Positions 15,050 to 22,669 of a stretch of DNA of 41,457 nucleotides are shown piece by piece. Position 1 is the stretch's first letter. Each line of letters starts with the position of its first letter. A program made the position numbers and the translations under genes. The stretch is from a virus. The stretch spans positions 1-41,457 of IMG/VR virus record IMGVR_UViG_3300027759_000169; one strand, 5' to 3'. A model generated the notes under the pieces. It was not told where the DNA came from, ran no database searches, and was given only the letters and a program-made list of their open reading frames with translations.

Positions 15050-17386
15050 ATGAACGAACTACACGATCTATTAGCAAAGATTAAAAAAATTGAAGAAGCC
15101 GACGTGCAGACAGCTCCAGCGGCACAACCTGCGGTAGCAACAGCGGCACAACCTGCGGCCGCTCCACAACAAGTACCTGCTCCTGAAACAGGTGATCAGA
15201 CTTATACTCGTCGACAAAATGCAGATAAAGCTAAAGCCATTCTTAAAAATTCAGTTAAAAAAGCAAATGACTTGTTTATGGTTAACGGTTACTATATTGA
15301 AGACGGCGGCAAAACAGGTACATTGTTGCACCATATGATGGCAAATAGTAAAGGCGGTGGCGCGAACGATCAAGGCACAGTAGTTACTACTAAAGATATT
15401 GGCTTTGGCCAAGGTAAAGAGTTTGCTGATCAGCTTACCAGCATTGGACTAAAAATTACACCACAGGTAATTCAAAACCCTGGTATTTTTGGATGGAAGT
15501 GGACGCAAAGCGAAAAAACAGTTCTTACTGTTAACTTAGATGATTTAAGAAAGATTGCCGAAGGTAAGCCGCCAATGATGGACGCTCCGCCTCCGCCAGC
15601 GCCAGCGCCAGTTGTCCAAGTAGCGCCGCCAGCACAGAACGATCAACAAGTTGCTACTAACGGAGCAGATCCAAAAGATATTGCAGAACTAAAAGATATC
15701 CTTACAAAATTAGGAGCAACAATTCCTAGTAAATTTTCTATCTCGTCTGCGCCTAATAACTTAGGGCCTCGTCAATCCGGCCTTGGCGGCAGTCTTTACG
15801 AAGGCATCAAATTTAAATCGTCAATTGGTCGTTCATTGCTAGCAGAACTTGATGCGGCACCAACAATAAGTCAAACCAACCAAGCAGTAGTACAAGCTAT
15901 TGCGCCAGCATCTGCAACAGCTCCTAAACTAAATGTAAATGCTAGATGTAAAATGTGTAGTATTCCTTACAAGGACCACTTTAACTTTGAACCCGAAGGC
16001 GATCCAAACGGAAAAGTAACAAGTACTAAATTTAGACACCCGGCAAGTCCAACAAATCAGTTTTTTCCAGGACTAACTACTGAAGCCGCACCTGCGGATC
16101 CTGCACAAAGCAACACATTGCCGCCACCTGCCGCAGGCCAACTGTCTCCTGACGAAAGAACAAAACTTATAGCACGAGCTAAAACATTGTATGACAAACT
16201 GTTGCCTTACAAAGACAATTTAGAAGTTAGTCCATTACTAGCCGCATATCTTACAGCCCAAAAAGAAGCACCTGCTCCTGCAGATCCAGAAGTACGACCG
16301 GTGCCAACTGTGCGTATAGAGCCAAATAAGATACCAGATCCAAGTGATAAACCTCCAGTGGAAGTAGTACCGCCTAGAGATAAACCTCCAGTGGAAGTAG
16401 TACCGCCTAGAAAACGAGAAAACGATCAAGAAAAAACAACCGAGTATCCTGCAAGCTGGATGAAAGTTCCAATCGAATTGGCCCATCAAAACAATCAAGG
16501 TTTAAGCCCGTTTGCTGGAACTGGTGCTGGTGGAGTCTATGTGTTAGGAAAAGGTACTCCAGAGCAAGCATTTGGCTATCACGACAATAGATCTAACACC
16601 CTTGTGATATTAAAACCTAATACAAAAGGTCAAGAAGATAAACGCTATGCACCGATACCCTGGGGAGACAAACGTTTTCCTTGGGTCGATAGTCGTGGAG
16701 GTGTAACTCGAGTACAAGCCGCCACTGGTAGTAATGTCTATATAGTTAAGGCAGGCGATACTCTAACACTAAAACGTAAAGATCTTGAAGCCGCTAATCC
16801 TCAGATCAAAAATTTTAATAAAATTAATCCAGGCGATAGAATTAATTTACCAGGTGCTGGCAACGTATCTACAAACGAAAAATTACCTATTCCTCCAGAA
16901 AACTCAGACAAGCGCACTATTATCAGTTATATAAATCAAGAAGTTCCTAATGCAAAATATCATGATTACTTCTGGGTCAATGGCCGCAGATGGAGATTAG
17001 TTGCCGATGGTAAAGGAACAAACAGATATATTTGGACAGAAGATAATCCTGTGAATACTTTATTTGGACAGGATGCTGATCGCACAACAAACAAATATAC
17101 TGGCCCAGATGAAAGTAAGGAAGTTGGCCAGCCACAAGCAGTTACTCCACAGAAAGAGGACGATGCTTTGAGATACGCCATTCAAAGCCACATCAACATG
17201 GGCTCACCTGATTCTAGTCCAACAGCTAAAACAGTTATTAAAATGGCTGATTGGTACAGAAAACATCCAGACGAACTTCAAAAGAAGATGAAAGAAATTG
17301 GCTTAAAACCAATGGCTGTGAAAGAAGGTGTTGGATTTGCCAACGATGAATTGAACAGAATTATGAGTTTGGTACACCACAGATAA
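15050..17386 (+). CDS. Large tagged protein with zinc-ribbon-like motif and LysM-like domain
   Basis: A 778-residue protein. The N-terminus MNELHDLLAKIKKIEEADVQ is an amphipathic helix ending in I-E-E before Ala (gp21-type site after Glu16), followed by an Ala/Pro-rich linker. Near residues 300-335 a CKMC pair with downstream His (KDHFNFEP, FRHPAS) may bind zinc. Residues 563-601 resemble a LysM fold (VYIVKAGDTL, LEAANPQI, INPGDRINLP), which binds peptidoglycan. Two DKPPVEVVPPR repeats lie near 433-454. The C-terminal helix KEGVGFANDELNRIMSLVHHR resembles the ends of its neighbours. The ATG has AAGGA nine bases upstream. It could be an internal protein ejected into the host, or a baseplate LysM protein; the tag favours the former. 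Confidence 0.68.
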   Translation: MNELHDLLAKIKKIEEADVQTAPAAQPAVATAAQPAAAPQQVPAPETGDQTYTRRQNADKAKAILKNSVKKANDLFMVNGYYIEDGGKTGTLLHHMMANSKGGGANDQGTVVTTKDIGFGQGKEFADQLTSIGLKITPQVIQNPGIFGWKWTQSEKTVLTVNLDDLRKIAEGKPPMMDAPPPPAPAPVVQVAPPAQNDQQVATNGADPKDIAELKDILTKLGATIPSKFSISSAPNNLGPRQSGLGGSLYEGIKFKSSIGRSLLAELDAAPTISQTNQAVVQAIAPASATAPKLNVNARCKMCSIPYKDHFNFEPEGDPNGKVTSTKFRHPASPTNQFFPGLTTEAAPADPAQSNTLPPPAAGQLSPDERTKLIARAKTLYDKLLPYKDNLEVSPLLAAYLTAQKEAPAPADPEVRPVPTVRIEPNKIPDPSDKPPVEVVPPRDKPPVEVVPPRKRENDQEKTTEYPASWMKVPIELAHQNNQGLSPFAGTGAGGVYVLGKGTPEQAFGYHDNRSNTLVILKPNTKGQEDKRYAPIPWGDKRFPWVDSRGGVTRVQAATGSNVYIVKAGDTLTLKRKDLEAANPQIKNFNKINPGDRINLPGAGNVSTNEKLPIPPENSDKRTIISYINQEVPNAKYHDYFWVNGRRWRLVADGKGTNRYIWTEDNPVNTLFGQDADRTTNKYTGPDESKEVGQPQAVTPQKEDDALRYAIQSHINMGSPDSSPTAKTVIKMADWYRKHPDELQKKMKEIGLKPMAVKEGVGFANDELNRIMSLVHHR
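16346..16411 (+). repeat. 33-bp perfect tandem duplication
   Basis: Two adjacent copies (16346-16378, 16379-16411) encode DKPPVEVVPPR twice in a proline-rich linker. Confidence 0.9.
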
Positions 17387-17395
17387 AGAAATACC

Positions 17396-17743
17396 ATGAA
17401 AACTCTTCGCGATTATATAAATCTGATAGAAGATGCCCAAGCGCCAGTTCAAGCACCTGCAGATCCAAATAAACTGCTGGTGTTTATTAATTTTGCCAGC
17501 GGCCAGGGCAACAAACAGTATGATTTAACAAGCATCATGCAAAAAAATGGTTGGGTTGGAACTCCTGCGCAAGTTATTAATCAAGCTGAAAAATGGTTAA
17601 GTGATTTTTTAAGACAACGCGGCGATCAGTGGACTGGCGCAAGCTGGTCCTATAAAGGCCAACTATTGAGAGCAAGCCAAGTTGGAGATGCTGGCGCCGC
17701 TGACGAGTGGGCCGATGAAATTAAAAACTCATTTAGAAAATAA
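17396..17743 (+). CDS. Small putative internal head protein, tagged
   Basis: A 115-residue protein. The start MKTLRDYINLIEDAQAP is close to the T4 capsid-targeting sequence (MKT, aromatic at 7, Ile at 8) and contains L-I-E before Asp (cut after Glu12 predicted). After a Pro/Ala linker comes a compact domain, LLVFINFASGQGNKQYDLTSIMQKNGW, a VINQAEKWLSDFLRQRG helix and WSYKGQLLRASQVGDAGAADEWADEI. I do not recognise the fold. It follows the LysM-like gene by nine bases and is the last gene of this late block before the gp32 promoter. It may be packaged as a small internal protein like T4 IPI-IPIII, which counter host defences; that is speculation. Confidence 0.64.
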   Translation: MKTLRDYINLIEDAQAPVQAPADPNKLLVFINFASGQGNKQYDLTSIMQKNGWVGTPAQVINQAEKWLSDFLRQRGDQWTGASWSYKGQLLRASQVGDAGAADEWADEIKNSFRK

Positions 17744-17779
17744 TTGAGTAAAATACTCATATTTAGAGCATAATTTCTC

Positions 17780-17808
17780 TTGCTTTACTAAATAAAAGTG
17801 CGTATACT
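17780..17808 (+). promoter_or_regulatory. Sigma70-like promoter for the gp32-uvsX block
   Basis: TTGCTT (17780-17785), 17-bp spacer, TATACT (17803-17808). It gives a leader of about 80 bases before gp32, with an AGGAG site. The -10 box lies inside a 12-bp inverted repeat. Confidence 0.65.
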
Positions 17809-17827
17809 ATGTATATGCACTTTTTGT
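17796..17827 (+). promoter_or_regulatory. Inverted repeat overlapping the -10 box (operator or terminator)
   Basis: AAGTGCGTATAC, tat, GTATATGCACTT (17796-17822) pairs over 12 positions with one G-T mismatch and is followed by a T run. It may terminate the upstream late operon, act as a repressor site on the gp32 promoter, or do both. The rest of 17744-17894 is AT-rich leader with no gene. Confidence 0.6.
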
Positions 17828-17894
17828 TTTATCAAGGTGGTAAAACAATAATAGGCACAAAAAGCAAACTAAGGCTATTAATAGGAGAACAATT

Positions 17895-18869
17895 ATGGCA
17901 TCTTTAGCAGAAATCCGAGCAAAACTAAAAGCATCTGAACAAAAAGGTTCAGGAGAACGTACAGGTGGTGATAAGTCAATTTATCCATTCTGGAATCTCA
18001 AAGAAGGTGGCGAATCTACACTTAGATTTTTACCAGACGGTAACACCGACAACACTTTTTTCTGGGTAGAACGAGCAATGATTAAATTGCCATTCGCTGG
18101 AATCAAAGGTGAATCAGAAAGCAAACCAATCACAGTACAAGTACCATGCGTAGAAATGTATGGCGACACTTGCCCAATCTTGGCAGAAGTACGTGCATGG
18201 TTCAAAGATCCGGCACTAGAAGACATGGGTCGTAAGTACTGGAAAAAGCGTAGTTATATTTTCCAAGGTTTCGTTGCAGAAGACGGACTTGGCGAACAAG
18301 CTAGCGACAGGCCAGAAAATCCAATTCGTCGTTTCATCATTGGTCCACAGATTTTTACAAGTATCCGTGCGGCACTTGTTGATCCAGAATTGGAAGATTT
18401 GCCAACTGACTTGGTACATGGTCTAGACTATCGTATGAAGAAAGGTAGCAAAGGCGGATATGCTGACTACTCAACATCAAGTTGGGCACGTCGTGAACGT
18501 CCACTGAGTGACGATGAACATGCGGCTATCAAGCAACATGGCTTGTTTAACTTGAGTGACTTCTTGCCTAAGAAGCCCGGCGAAGTTGAATTGAAAGTTA
18601 TGAAAGAAATGTTTGAAGCTTCAGTCGACGGCGAACCATATGACATGGAACGTTGGGGACAGTATTTCAAACCAGCTGGGATGAGCCAAAACACTGGCGA
18701 TCCTAAAGCAACTCCAAAAGCCGCACCTGCACCAGCGGCATCACATGATGAAGATGACACACCTGCTCCAGTAGCCAAGGCCGCACCAGCGCCAACAGCA
18801 TCTGATTCAGCAGGCGGCGACTCACGTGCCCAAGATATCTTGGCAATGATTCGTAATCGTCAGAAGTAA
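17895..18869 (+). CDS. 32: Single-stranded DNA-binding protein gp32
   Basis: A 324-residue protein (T4 gp32 is 301) that coats ssDNA in replication, recombination and repair. The basic N-terminal cooperativity region (ASLAEIRAKLKASEQKGSG) precedes the core IYPFWNLKEGG, LRFLPDGN and FFWVERA. A Cys85/Cys93 pair lies in PCVEMYGDTCPI, and KYWKKRSYIFQGFV follows. The Pro/Ala-rich linker from about 268 and the final RAQDILAMIRNRQK form the partner-binding tail. T4 gp32 holds zinc through CPxC, but here the last Cys is missing, so the zinc site is incomplete. AGGAG precedes the ATG. It has its own promoter, and the long AT-rich leader could allow autogenous translational control as in T4. Confidence 0.94.
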   Translation: MASLAEIRAKLKASEQKGSGERTGGDKSIYPFWNLKEGGESTLRFLPDGNTDNTFFWVERAMIKLPFAGIKGESESKPITVQVPCVEMYGDTCPILAEVRAWFKDPALEDMGRKYWKKRSYIFQGFVAEDGLGEQASDRPENPIRRFIIGPQIFTSIRAALVDPELEDLPTDLVHGLDYRMKKGSKGGYADYSTSSWARRERPLSDDEHAAIKQHGLFNLSDFLPKKPGEVELKVMKEMFEASVDGEPYDMERWGQYFKPAGMSQNTGDPKATPKAAPAPAASHDEDDTPAPVAKAAPAPTASDSAGGDSRAQDILAMIRNRQK

Positions 18870-18873
18870 AAAT

Positions 18874-18893
18874 AAGGGGACTTCGGTCCCCTT
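18874..18893 (+). terminator. Stable UUCG hairpin between gp32 and uvsX
   Basis: AAGGGGAC, ttcg, GTCCCCTT: a perfect 8-bp stem with a UUCG loop, five bases after the gp32 stop. No T run follows, so it is more likely a partial terminator or an mRNA 3' end stabiliser that keeps gp32 above UvsX. Confidence 0.6.
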
Positions 18894-18917
18894 ACATCAT
18901 CATAGGAGAATTAACTT

Positions 18918-19979
18918 ATGGCTACAAAAGCCTTCGATTTATCAAAATTTAGAAAGACCTTGACCAAGAGTATTGACGGTCTGGGAGTAGGATTTAATGA
19001 TCCTACAGATTGGGTTAGTACAGGTAACTTCACACTTAACTACCTAATTAGCGGTGATTTTAACAAAGGTATTCCTTTGGGTAAGGTTACTGTATTTGCT
19101 GGAGAGTCTGGCGCAGGTAAAAGTTTTATCTGTTCAGGTAATCTAGTACGTAACGCACAAGCACAAGGCATTTATGTTATCTTGATTGATACAGAAAATG
19201 CGCTAGATGAAAAATGGTTACACGCACTTGGTGTAGACACTAGCGAAGATAAACTTCTTAAACTCAACATGGCTATGATTGATGATGTGGCAAAAACCAT
19301 TCATGAATTTATGAAAGAGTACAAAGAAATGGCAGAACGTCCTAAAGTCCTATTTGTCATAGACTCATTGGGTATGTTGCTTACCCCTACCGACATTAAT
19401 CAGTTCCAAGCTGGTGACATGAAGGGGGATATGGGTCGTAAGCCAAAAGCATTAACCTCATTAGTTCGTAACTGTGTTAACATGTTTGGTAGTTACAATG
19501 TTGGAATGGTTTGTACAAATCACACATACGCAAGCCAAGATATGTTTGATCCAGATGACAAGATTAGTGGTGGACAAGGTTTTGTTTACGCTTCTAGTAT
19601 TGTTGTTGCTATGAAAAAACTCAAACTTAAAGAGGATGAGGACGGCAATAAAGTATCAGACGTTATGGGTATTCGTGCTAGTTGCAAGATTATGAAAACT
19701 CGTTACAGTAAACCGTTTGAAACTGTACAGATTAAAATTCCATATGAAACAGGTATGAATCCTTATTCAGGAATGGTGGATATGTGCGAGAAAGCTGGCT
19801 TGCTAAAACAAGAAGGCAACAGGCTCAAATGGATTGATCCAGAGACTGGTGAGGAATTCAAATTCTATCGTAAAGAATGGAAAGATGATAAATTAGATAT
19901 GATAATGGCAAAATTCCATATCAAACCTGAAATAACAACAACTACCATTCCTGAGGAGACGGACGAAAATGTTGAATGA
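18918..19979 (+). CDS. uvsX: UvsX recombinase (RecA family)
   Basis: A 353-residue strand-exchange protein (T4 UvsX is 391). It has Walker A GESGAGKS at residues 62-69, catalytic-region DTENALDEKW near 91-100 and Walker B VLFVIDS with Asp149. A DNA-binding loop region follows (FQAGDMKGDMGRKPKAL), then CTNHTYASQDMFDPDDKISGGQG. It pairs homologous DNA for recombination-dependent replication with gp32 and a UvsY-type mediator. AGGAG lies eight bases before the ATG. The last 11 bases overlap the next small acidic gene. The C-terminus is acidic, as in RecA proteins. Confidence 0.96.
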   Translation: MATKAFDLSKFRKTLTKSIDGLGVGFNDPTDWVSTGNFTLNYLISGDFNKGIPLGKVTVFAGESGAGKSFICSGNLVRNAQAQGIYVILIDTENALDEKWLHALGVDTSEDKLLKLNMAMIDDVAKTIHEFMKEYKEMAERPKVLFVIDSLGMLLTPTDINQFQAGDMKGDMGRKPKALTSLVRNCVNMFGSYNVGMVCTNHTYASQDMFDPDDKISGGQGFVYASSIVVAMKKLKLKEDEDGNKVSDVMGIRASCKIMKTRYSKPFETVQIKIPYETGMNPYSGMVDMCEKAGLLKQEGNRLKWIDPETGEEFKFYRKEWKDDKLDMIMAKFHIKPEITTTTIPEETDENVE

Positions 19980-20199
19980 AACACAAATAGCTGATGTATG
20001 GATTCTATTCAGTGAGTTTATTGATAAGAAAAATCACGAAGCAGTAGCAGAGCGGTATGTAGATTTACTAGCAGACTTTGGTGTTGGAGATCGTGTACTT
20101 GAAGGTGCTACTGGCGTTGACAGTACTCTCGATGATGCTATTGAGTATTATTTGGATGAAGATTCAGACGAAGATAATGACTATAAAGAGTTAGAATAA
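19969..20199 (+). CDS. Small acidic protein downstream of uvsX
   Basis: A 76-residue protein. A helical N-terminus (NETQIADVWILFSEFIDKKNHEAVAERYVDLLADFG) is followed by a very acidic tail, DDAIEYYLDEDSDEDNDYKELE. It overlaps the uvsX end by 11 bases with GAGGAGA upstream of its ATG, so it is co-translated with uvsX. I recall similar short acidic proteins next to uvsX in marine T4-like phages, without a known function. The acidic tail could mimic DNA or bind recombination partners; that is inference. Confidence 0.7.
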   Translation: MLNETQIADVWILFSEFIDKKNHEAVAERYVDLLADFGVGDRVLEGATGVDSTLDDAIEYYLDEDSDEDNDYKELE

Positions 20200-20200
20200 C

Positions 20201-20653
20201 ATGTGGTACGCCAAGGTTAGTAAAGACATTTCTTATATTCCAGATGCCGTGGCATATTTTAACGATGAGTTAATTGGAGCACGTCAAGACACGAATATTA
20301 AAGGCAATATTGAAAAGGCGGCCGCTTCCATGCCTGGTATTGTTGAACAACGATTCAGTCAACTACAAGAAATTGAAGCTATCCTTGAGTACTTGCATAT
20401 TGAACTTAGGCGTTTAAAAAGTCAACACTTTCGTAAATATTTAGAAAACTATCAACGAGCTTTATCTTCTAGGGACTGTGAAAAGTTTGTAGAAGGTGAA
20501 GCTGACGTTGTAGACTTTGAAAAGATCATCAACGAATTTGCCTTGTTGCGTAACAAATGGCTTGGCATTACTAAAGGCCTGGACGTTAAACAGTGGCAAT
20601 TGAGTAACGTAATTAAATTGCGTACTGCTGGTATGGAAGATGCTACACTATGA
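20201..20653 (+). CDS. Possible UvsY-like recombination mediator
   Basis: A 150-residue, largely helical protein (T4 UvsY is 137). A central basic helix pair (ILEYLHIELRRLKSQHFRKYLENYQRAL) and the end, WLGITKGLDVKQWQLSNVIKLRTAGMED, recall the UvsY layout. In UvsY a C-terminal segment with a conserved helix supports hexamer formation and loading of UvsX onto gp32-covered DNA. Position two genes after uvsX in the same operon agrees. Sequence identity to T4 UvsY is not evident by eye, so this is a contextual call and gives no gene symbol. The ATG starts one base after the previous stop. Confidence 0.5.
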   Translation: MWYAKVSKDISYIPDAVAYFNDELIGARQDTNIKGNIEKAAASMPGIVEQRFSQLQEIEAILEYLHIELRRLKSQHFRKYLENYQRALSSRDCEKFVEGEADVVDFEKIINEFALLRNKWLGITKGLDVKQWQLSNVIKLRTAGMEDATL

Positions 20654-21405
20654 AGATAGTATTAGTAACTGGCGGATTTGATCCGCTACATAGCGGACAT
20701 ATTGCTTATTTTAAGGAAGCAAGAACGCTAGGCGACATGCTAATTGTTGGACTTAATAGCGATGCTTGGCTAGAGCGTAAGAAAGGACGAGCATTTATGT
20801 CCTGGAATGAAAGATTGTGTATCGTCAATAATCTGTCTATGGTAGACGAAGTATACACATTCGACGATGAAGATAATTCCGCAAAACATTTTATTCAGCA
20901 AGTAAAAGCGCACTTTCCAGACGGTGAATTGATCTTTGCCAACGGTGGAGATCGCAATGCATCTAATATACCTGAAATAACAGTTCCTAATGTATTATTT
21001 AAATTTGGAATTGGCGGAACAAACAAAGCCAACAGCTCAAGTTGGATTTTGGACGAATGGAAAGCACCAAAGACTGAACGTCCCTGGGGATATTATCGTG
21101 TACTGCATGAAGTAAACGGTACTAAAGTTAAAGAACTTACAATCAATCCTGGATGTAGTTTAAGTTTACAAAAACACAAATTTAGGCATGAATTTTGGCA
21201 TATTACTTCTGGTAAGTGTGCAGTAGAGCAACGCATGCCTGGCGGATACGGGTTACCAACCATCGAATTATCCGCACATAGCCAATTATCTGTACCGCTT
21301 AATGATTGGCATCGAATTTATAATCCATTTGATGAGCCATGCAAAATTGTAGAAATACAATACGGCAAATATTGCTCAGAAGACGATATAGAACGTCAAG
21401 ATTAA
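20650..21405 (+). CDS. Cytidylyltransferase / mannose-6-phosphate isomerase-type cupin fusion
   Basis: A 251-residue two-domain protein. Residues 1-135 are a nucleotidyltransferase of the RfaE/TagD type: GGFDPLHSGH with His14/His17, LNSDAWLERKKGR and a WNER motif. Such enzymes join CTP or ATP to a sugar or polyol phosphate. Residues about 143-245 are a cupin like type II mannose-6-phosphate isomerases (ERPWGYYRVL, SLSLQKHKFRHEFWHITSGKC, WHRIYNPFDEPCKIVEIQYG). It overlaps the UvsY-like gene by four bases and sits in a recombination operon. Likely role: alter host surface sugars (LPS/capsule) or make a sugar nucleotide for phage DNA or protein modification. The substrate cannot be read from sequence. 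Confidence 0.82.
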   Translation: MKIVLVTGGFDPLHSGHIAYFKEARTLGDMLIVGLNSDAWLERKKGRAFMSWNERLCIVNNLSMVDEVYTFDDEDNSAKHFIQQVKAHFPDGELIFANGGDRNASNIPEITVPNVLFKFGIGGTNKANSSSWILDEWKAPKTERPWGYYRVLHEVNGTKVKELTINPGCSLSLQKHKFRHEFWHITSGKCAVEQRMPGGYGLPTIELSAHSQLSVPLNDWHRIYNPFDEPCKIVEIQYGKYCSEDDIERQD

Positions 21406-21422
21406 ATTATTCAGTAAAAAGG

Positions 21423-21450
21423 TTGACTTATAAAATCTTTACTGTATAAT
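21423..21450 (+). promoter_or_regulatory. Sigma70-like promoter with leaderless spacing
   Basis: TTGACT (21423-21428), 16-bp spacer, TATAAT (21445-21450). Only seven bases separate the -10 box from the ATG at 21458, and there is no Shine-Dalgarno. Confidence 0.75.
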
Positions 21451-21457
21451 ATAAAGT

Positions 21458-22669
21458 ATGACAACTGTAGACAACTTACTTTTAAAAATAACTTCGCATA
21501 CATCTCCAACAATAGAAGAATATCTTCCAGCACGAGATTCCAAAGTACTGCGTAGTTTGACTAGTGCTGTATCTAGCCCAGTTTTTATCACCGAAAATCA
21601 AAGTCGTTTATTGTTAAAATTACTTACTCAATACAGTAATAAATTTTTAACCATCGAACCACAGATTGAAAGTATCTTAATTTCTCCTAGTTGGTCTAAA
21701 AGATTTCGTGCAGTAGATACTACTAAAAAAGTCTATATAAAAACCGTAAAAGACAAAGAACCAGCAATTTTTATTGAATTTGCACCCAATGGCACTATAC
21801 GAAAAGTTTTGCAATCCATTGGAAAATTTGTAGAAGGTGGTGTTACTGTAAACAGCACTAAACTAATTAGTGTAGAACTAGCTGAAAAAAACATTGTTGG
21901 CATTGTGGATTTACTTAAACCGCACAAATTTGAATTTGACCAAAAAATCACCGATTTTTACGAAATTATCAAGAAATGGCAATTTGCTACCGAATGCAAA
22001 AAATTCTTTTTTAACGAAGAAATGTATCCGCTGATACAAACAGCACTAATAAATGATATAGGTCACAATAATTTATCTAACGAATTGTTAATTCAAGACC
22101 GTAAAACAAGATACCACTATTTGACCAAAAAAATCGAAGAAAATGCCGAAAATTTAACAAATTTTATAGTGAGCAGAACACAGCAAAAAATATGGATTAA
22201 CTCAAATACTCATTCATTGGGAGATGTAATTGGTAGTTTAAAAGAACTTAATCGTCTTCCAATGCTGGTTATATTTGATAGTCATAGCGCAGAGTCATGT
22301 GCTAAGAATTTACAAAATCTTCACATTTCTTTGGAAAAAAATGAAATTTCTAAAGGTGTTGGAATTTATTTTAGATTGCAAAATGATACAAACGGAAAAA
22401 TCTTTAATTCATTTATACAAGACAATCACTACAATTCACCGTTGAATAACGACACTATTGTTGCTGGAATACAAACAGGAAAATTACCCAAATTCTTTCT
22501 AAAAGATTGCAATTGGGCACCAAAAAGTGTTATAGTGTTAGGTAGTAACTTGCGTCACAGCAAGTCGGCTGTATATAGTAATCGATGCGATTTAATTATT
22601 TCATACTCGGATAAGCCAAGTATATTTGACAATAACACAGGATGGGCGACTAGTACATGGGCATTGTAA
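21458..22669 (+). CDS. 403-residue unknown protein upstream of uvsW
   Basis: I do not recognise a known domain. There is no Walker A motif, zinc motif, signal peptide or transmembrane segment. It appears alpha/beta: an N-terminal helical part and a basic middle (RFRAVDTTKKVYIKTVKDKEPAIFIEF). The second half has Rossmann-like alternation (LPMLVIFDSHSAESCAKNL, KSVIVLGSNLRHSKSAVYSNRCDLIISYSD). It has a dedicated strong promoter and ends with a 13-base overlap into uvsW, so the two are probably made together. I have seen similar proteins beside uvsW in uncultured T4-like phages. A replication or recombination partner of UvsW is the simplest inference. Confidence 0.72.
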   Translation: MTTVDNLLLKITSHTSPTIEEYLPARDSKVLRSLTSAVSSPVFITENQSRLLLKLLTQYSNKFLTIEPQIESILISPSWSKRFRAVDTTKKVYIKTVKDKEPAIFIEFAPNGTIRKVLQSIGKFVEGGVTVNSTKLISVELAEKNIVGIVDLLKPHKFEFDQKITDFYEIIKKWQFATECKKFFFNEEMYPLIQTALINDIGHNNLSNELLIQDRKTRYHYLTKKIEENAENLTNFIVSRTQQKIWINSNTHSLGDVIGSLKELNRLPMLVIFDSHSAESCAKNLQNLHISLEKNEISKGVGIYFRLQNDTNGKIFNSFIQDNHYNSPLNNDTIVAGIQTGKLPKFFLKDCNWAPKSVIVLGSNLRHSKSAVYSNRCDLIISYSDKPSIFDNNTGWATSTWAL

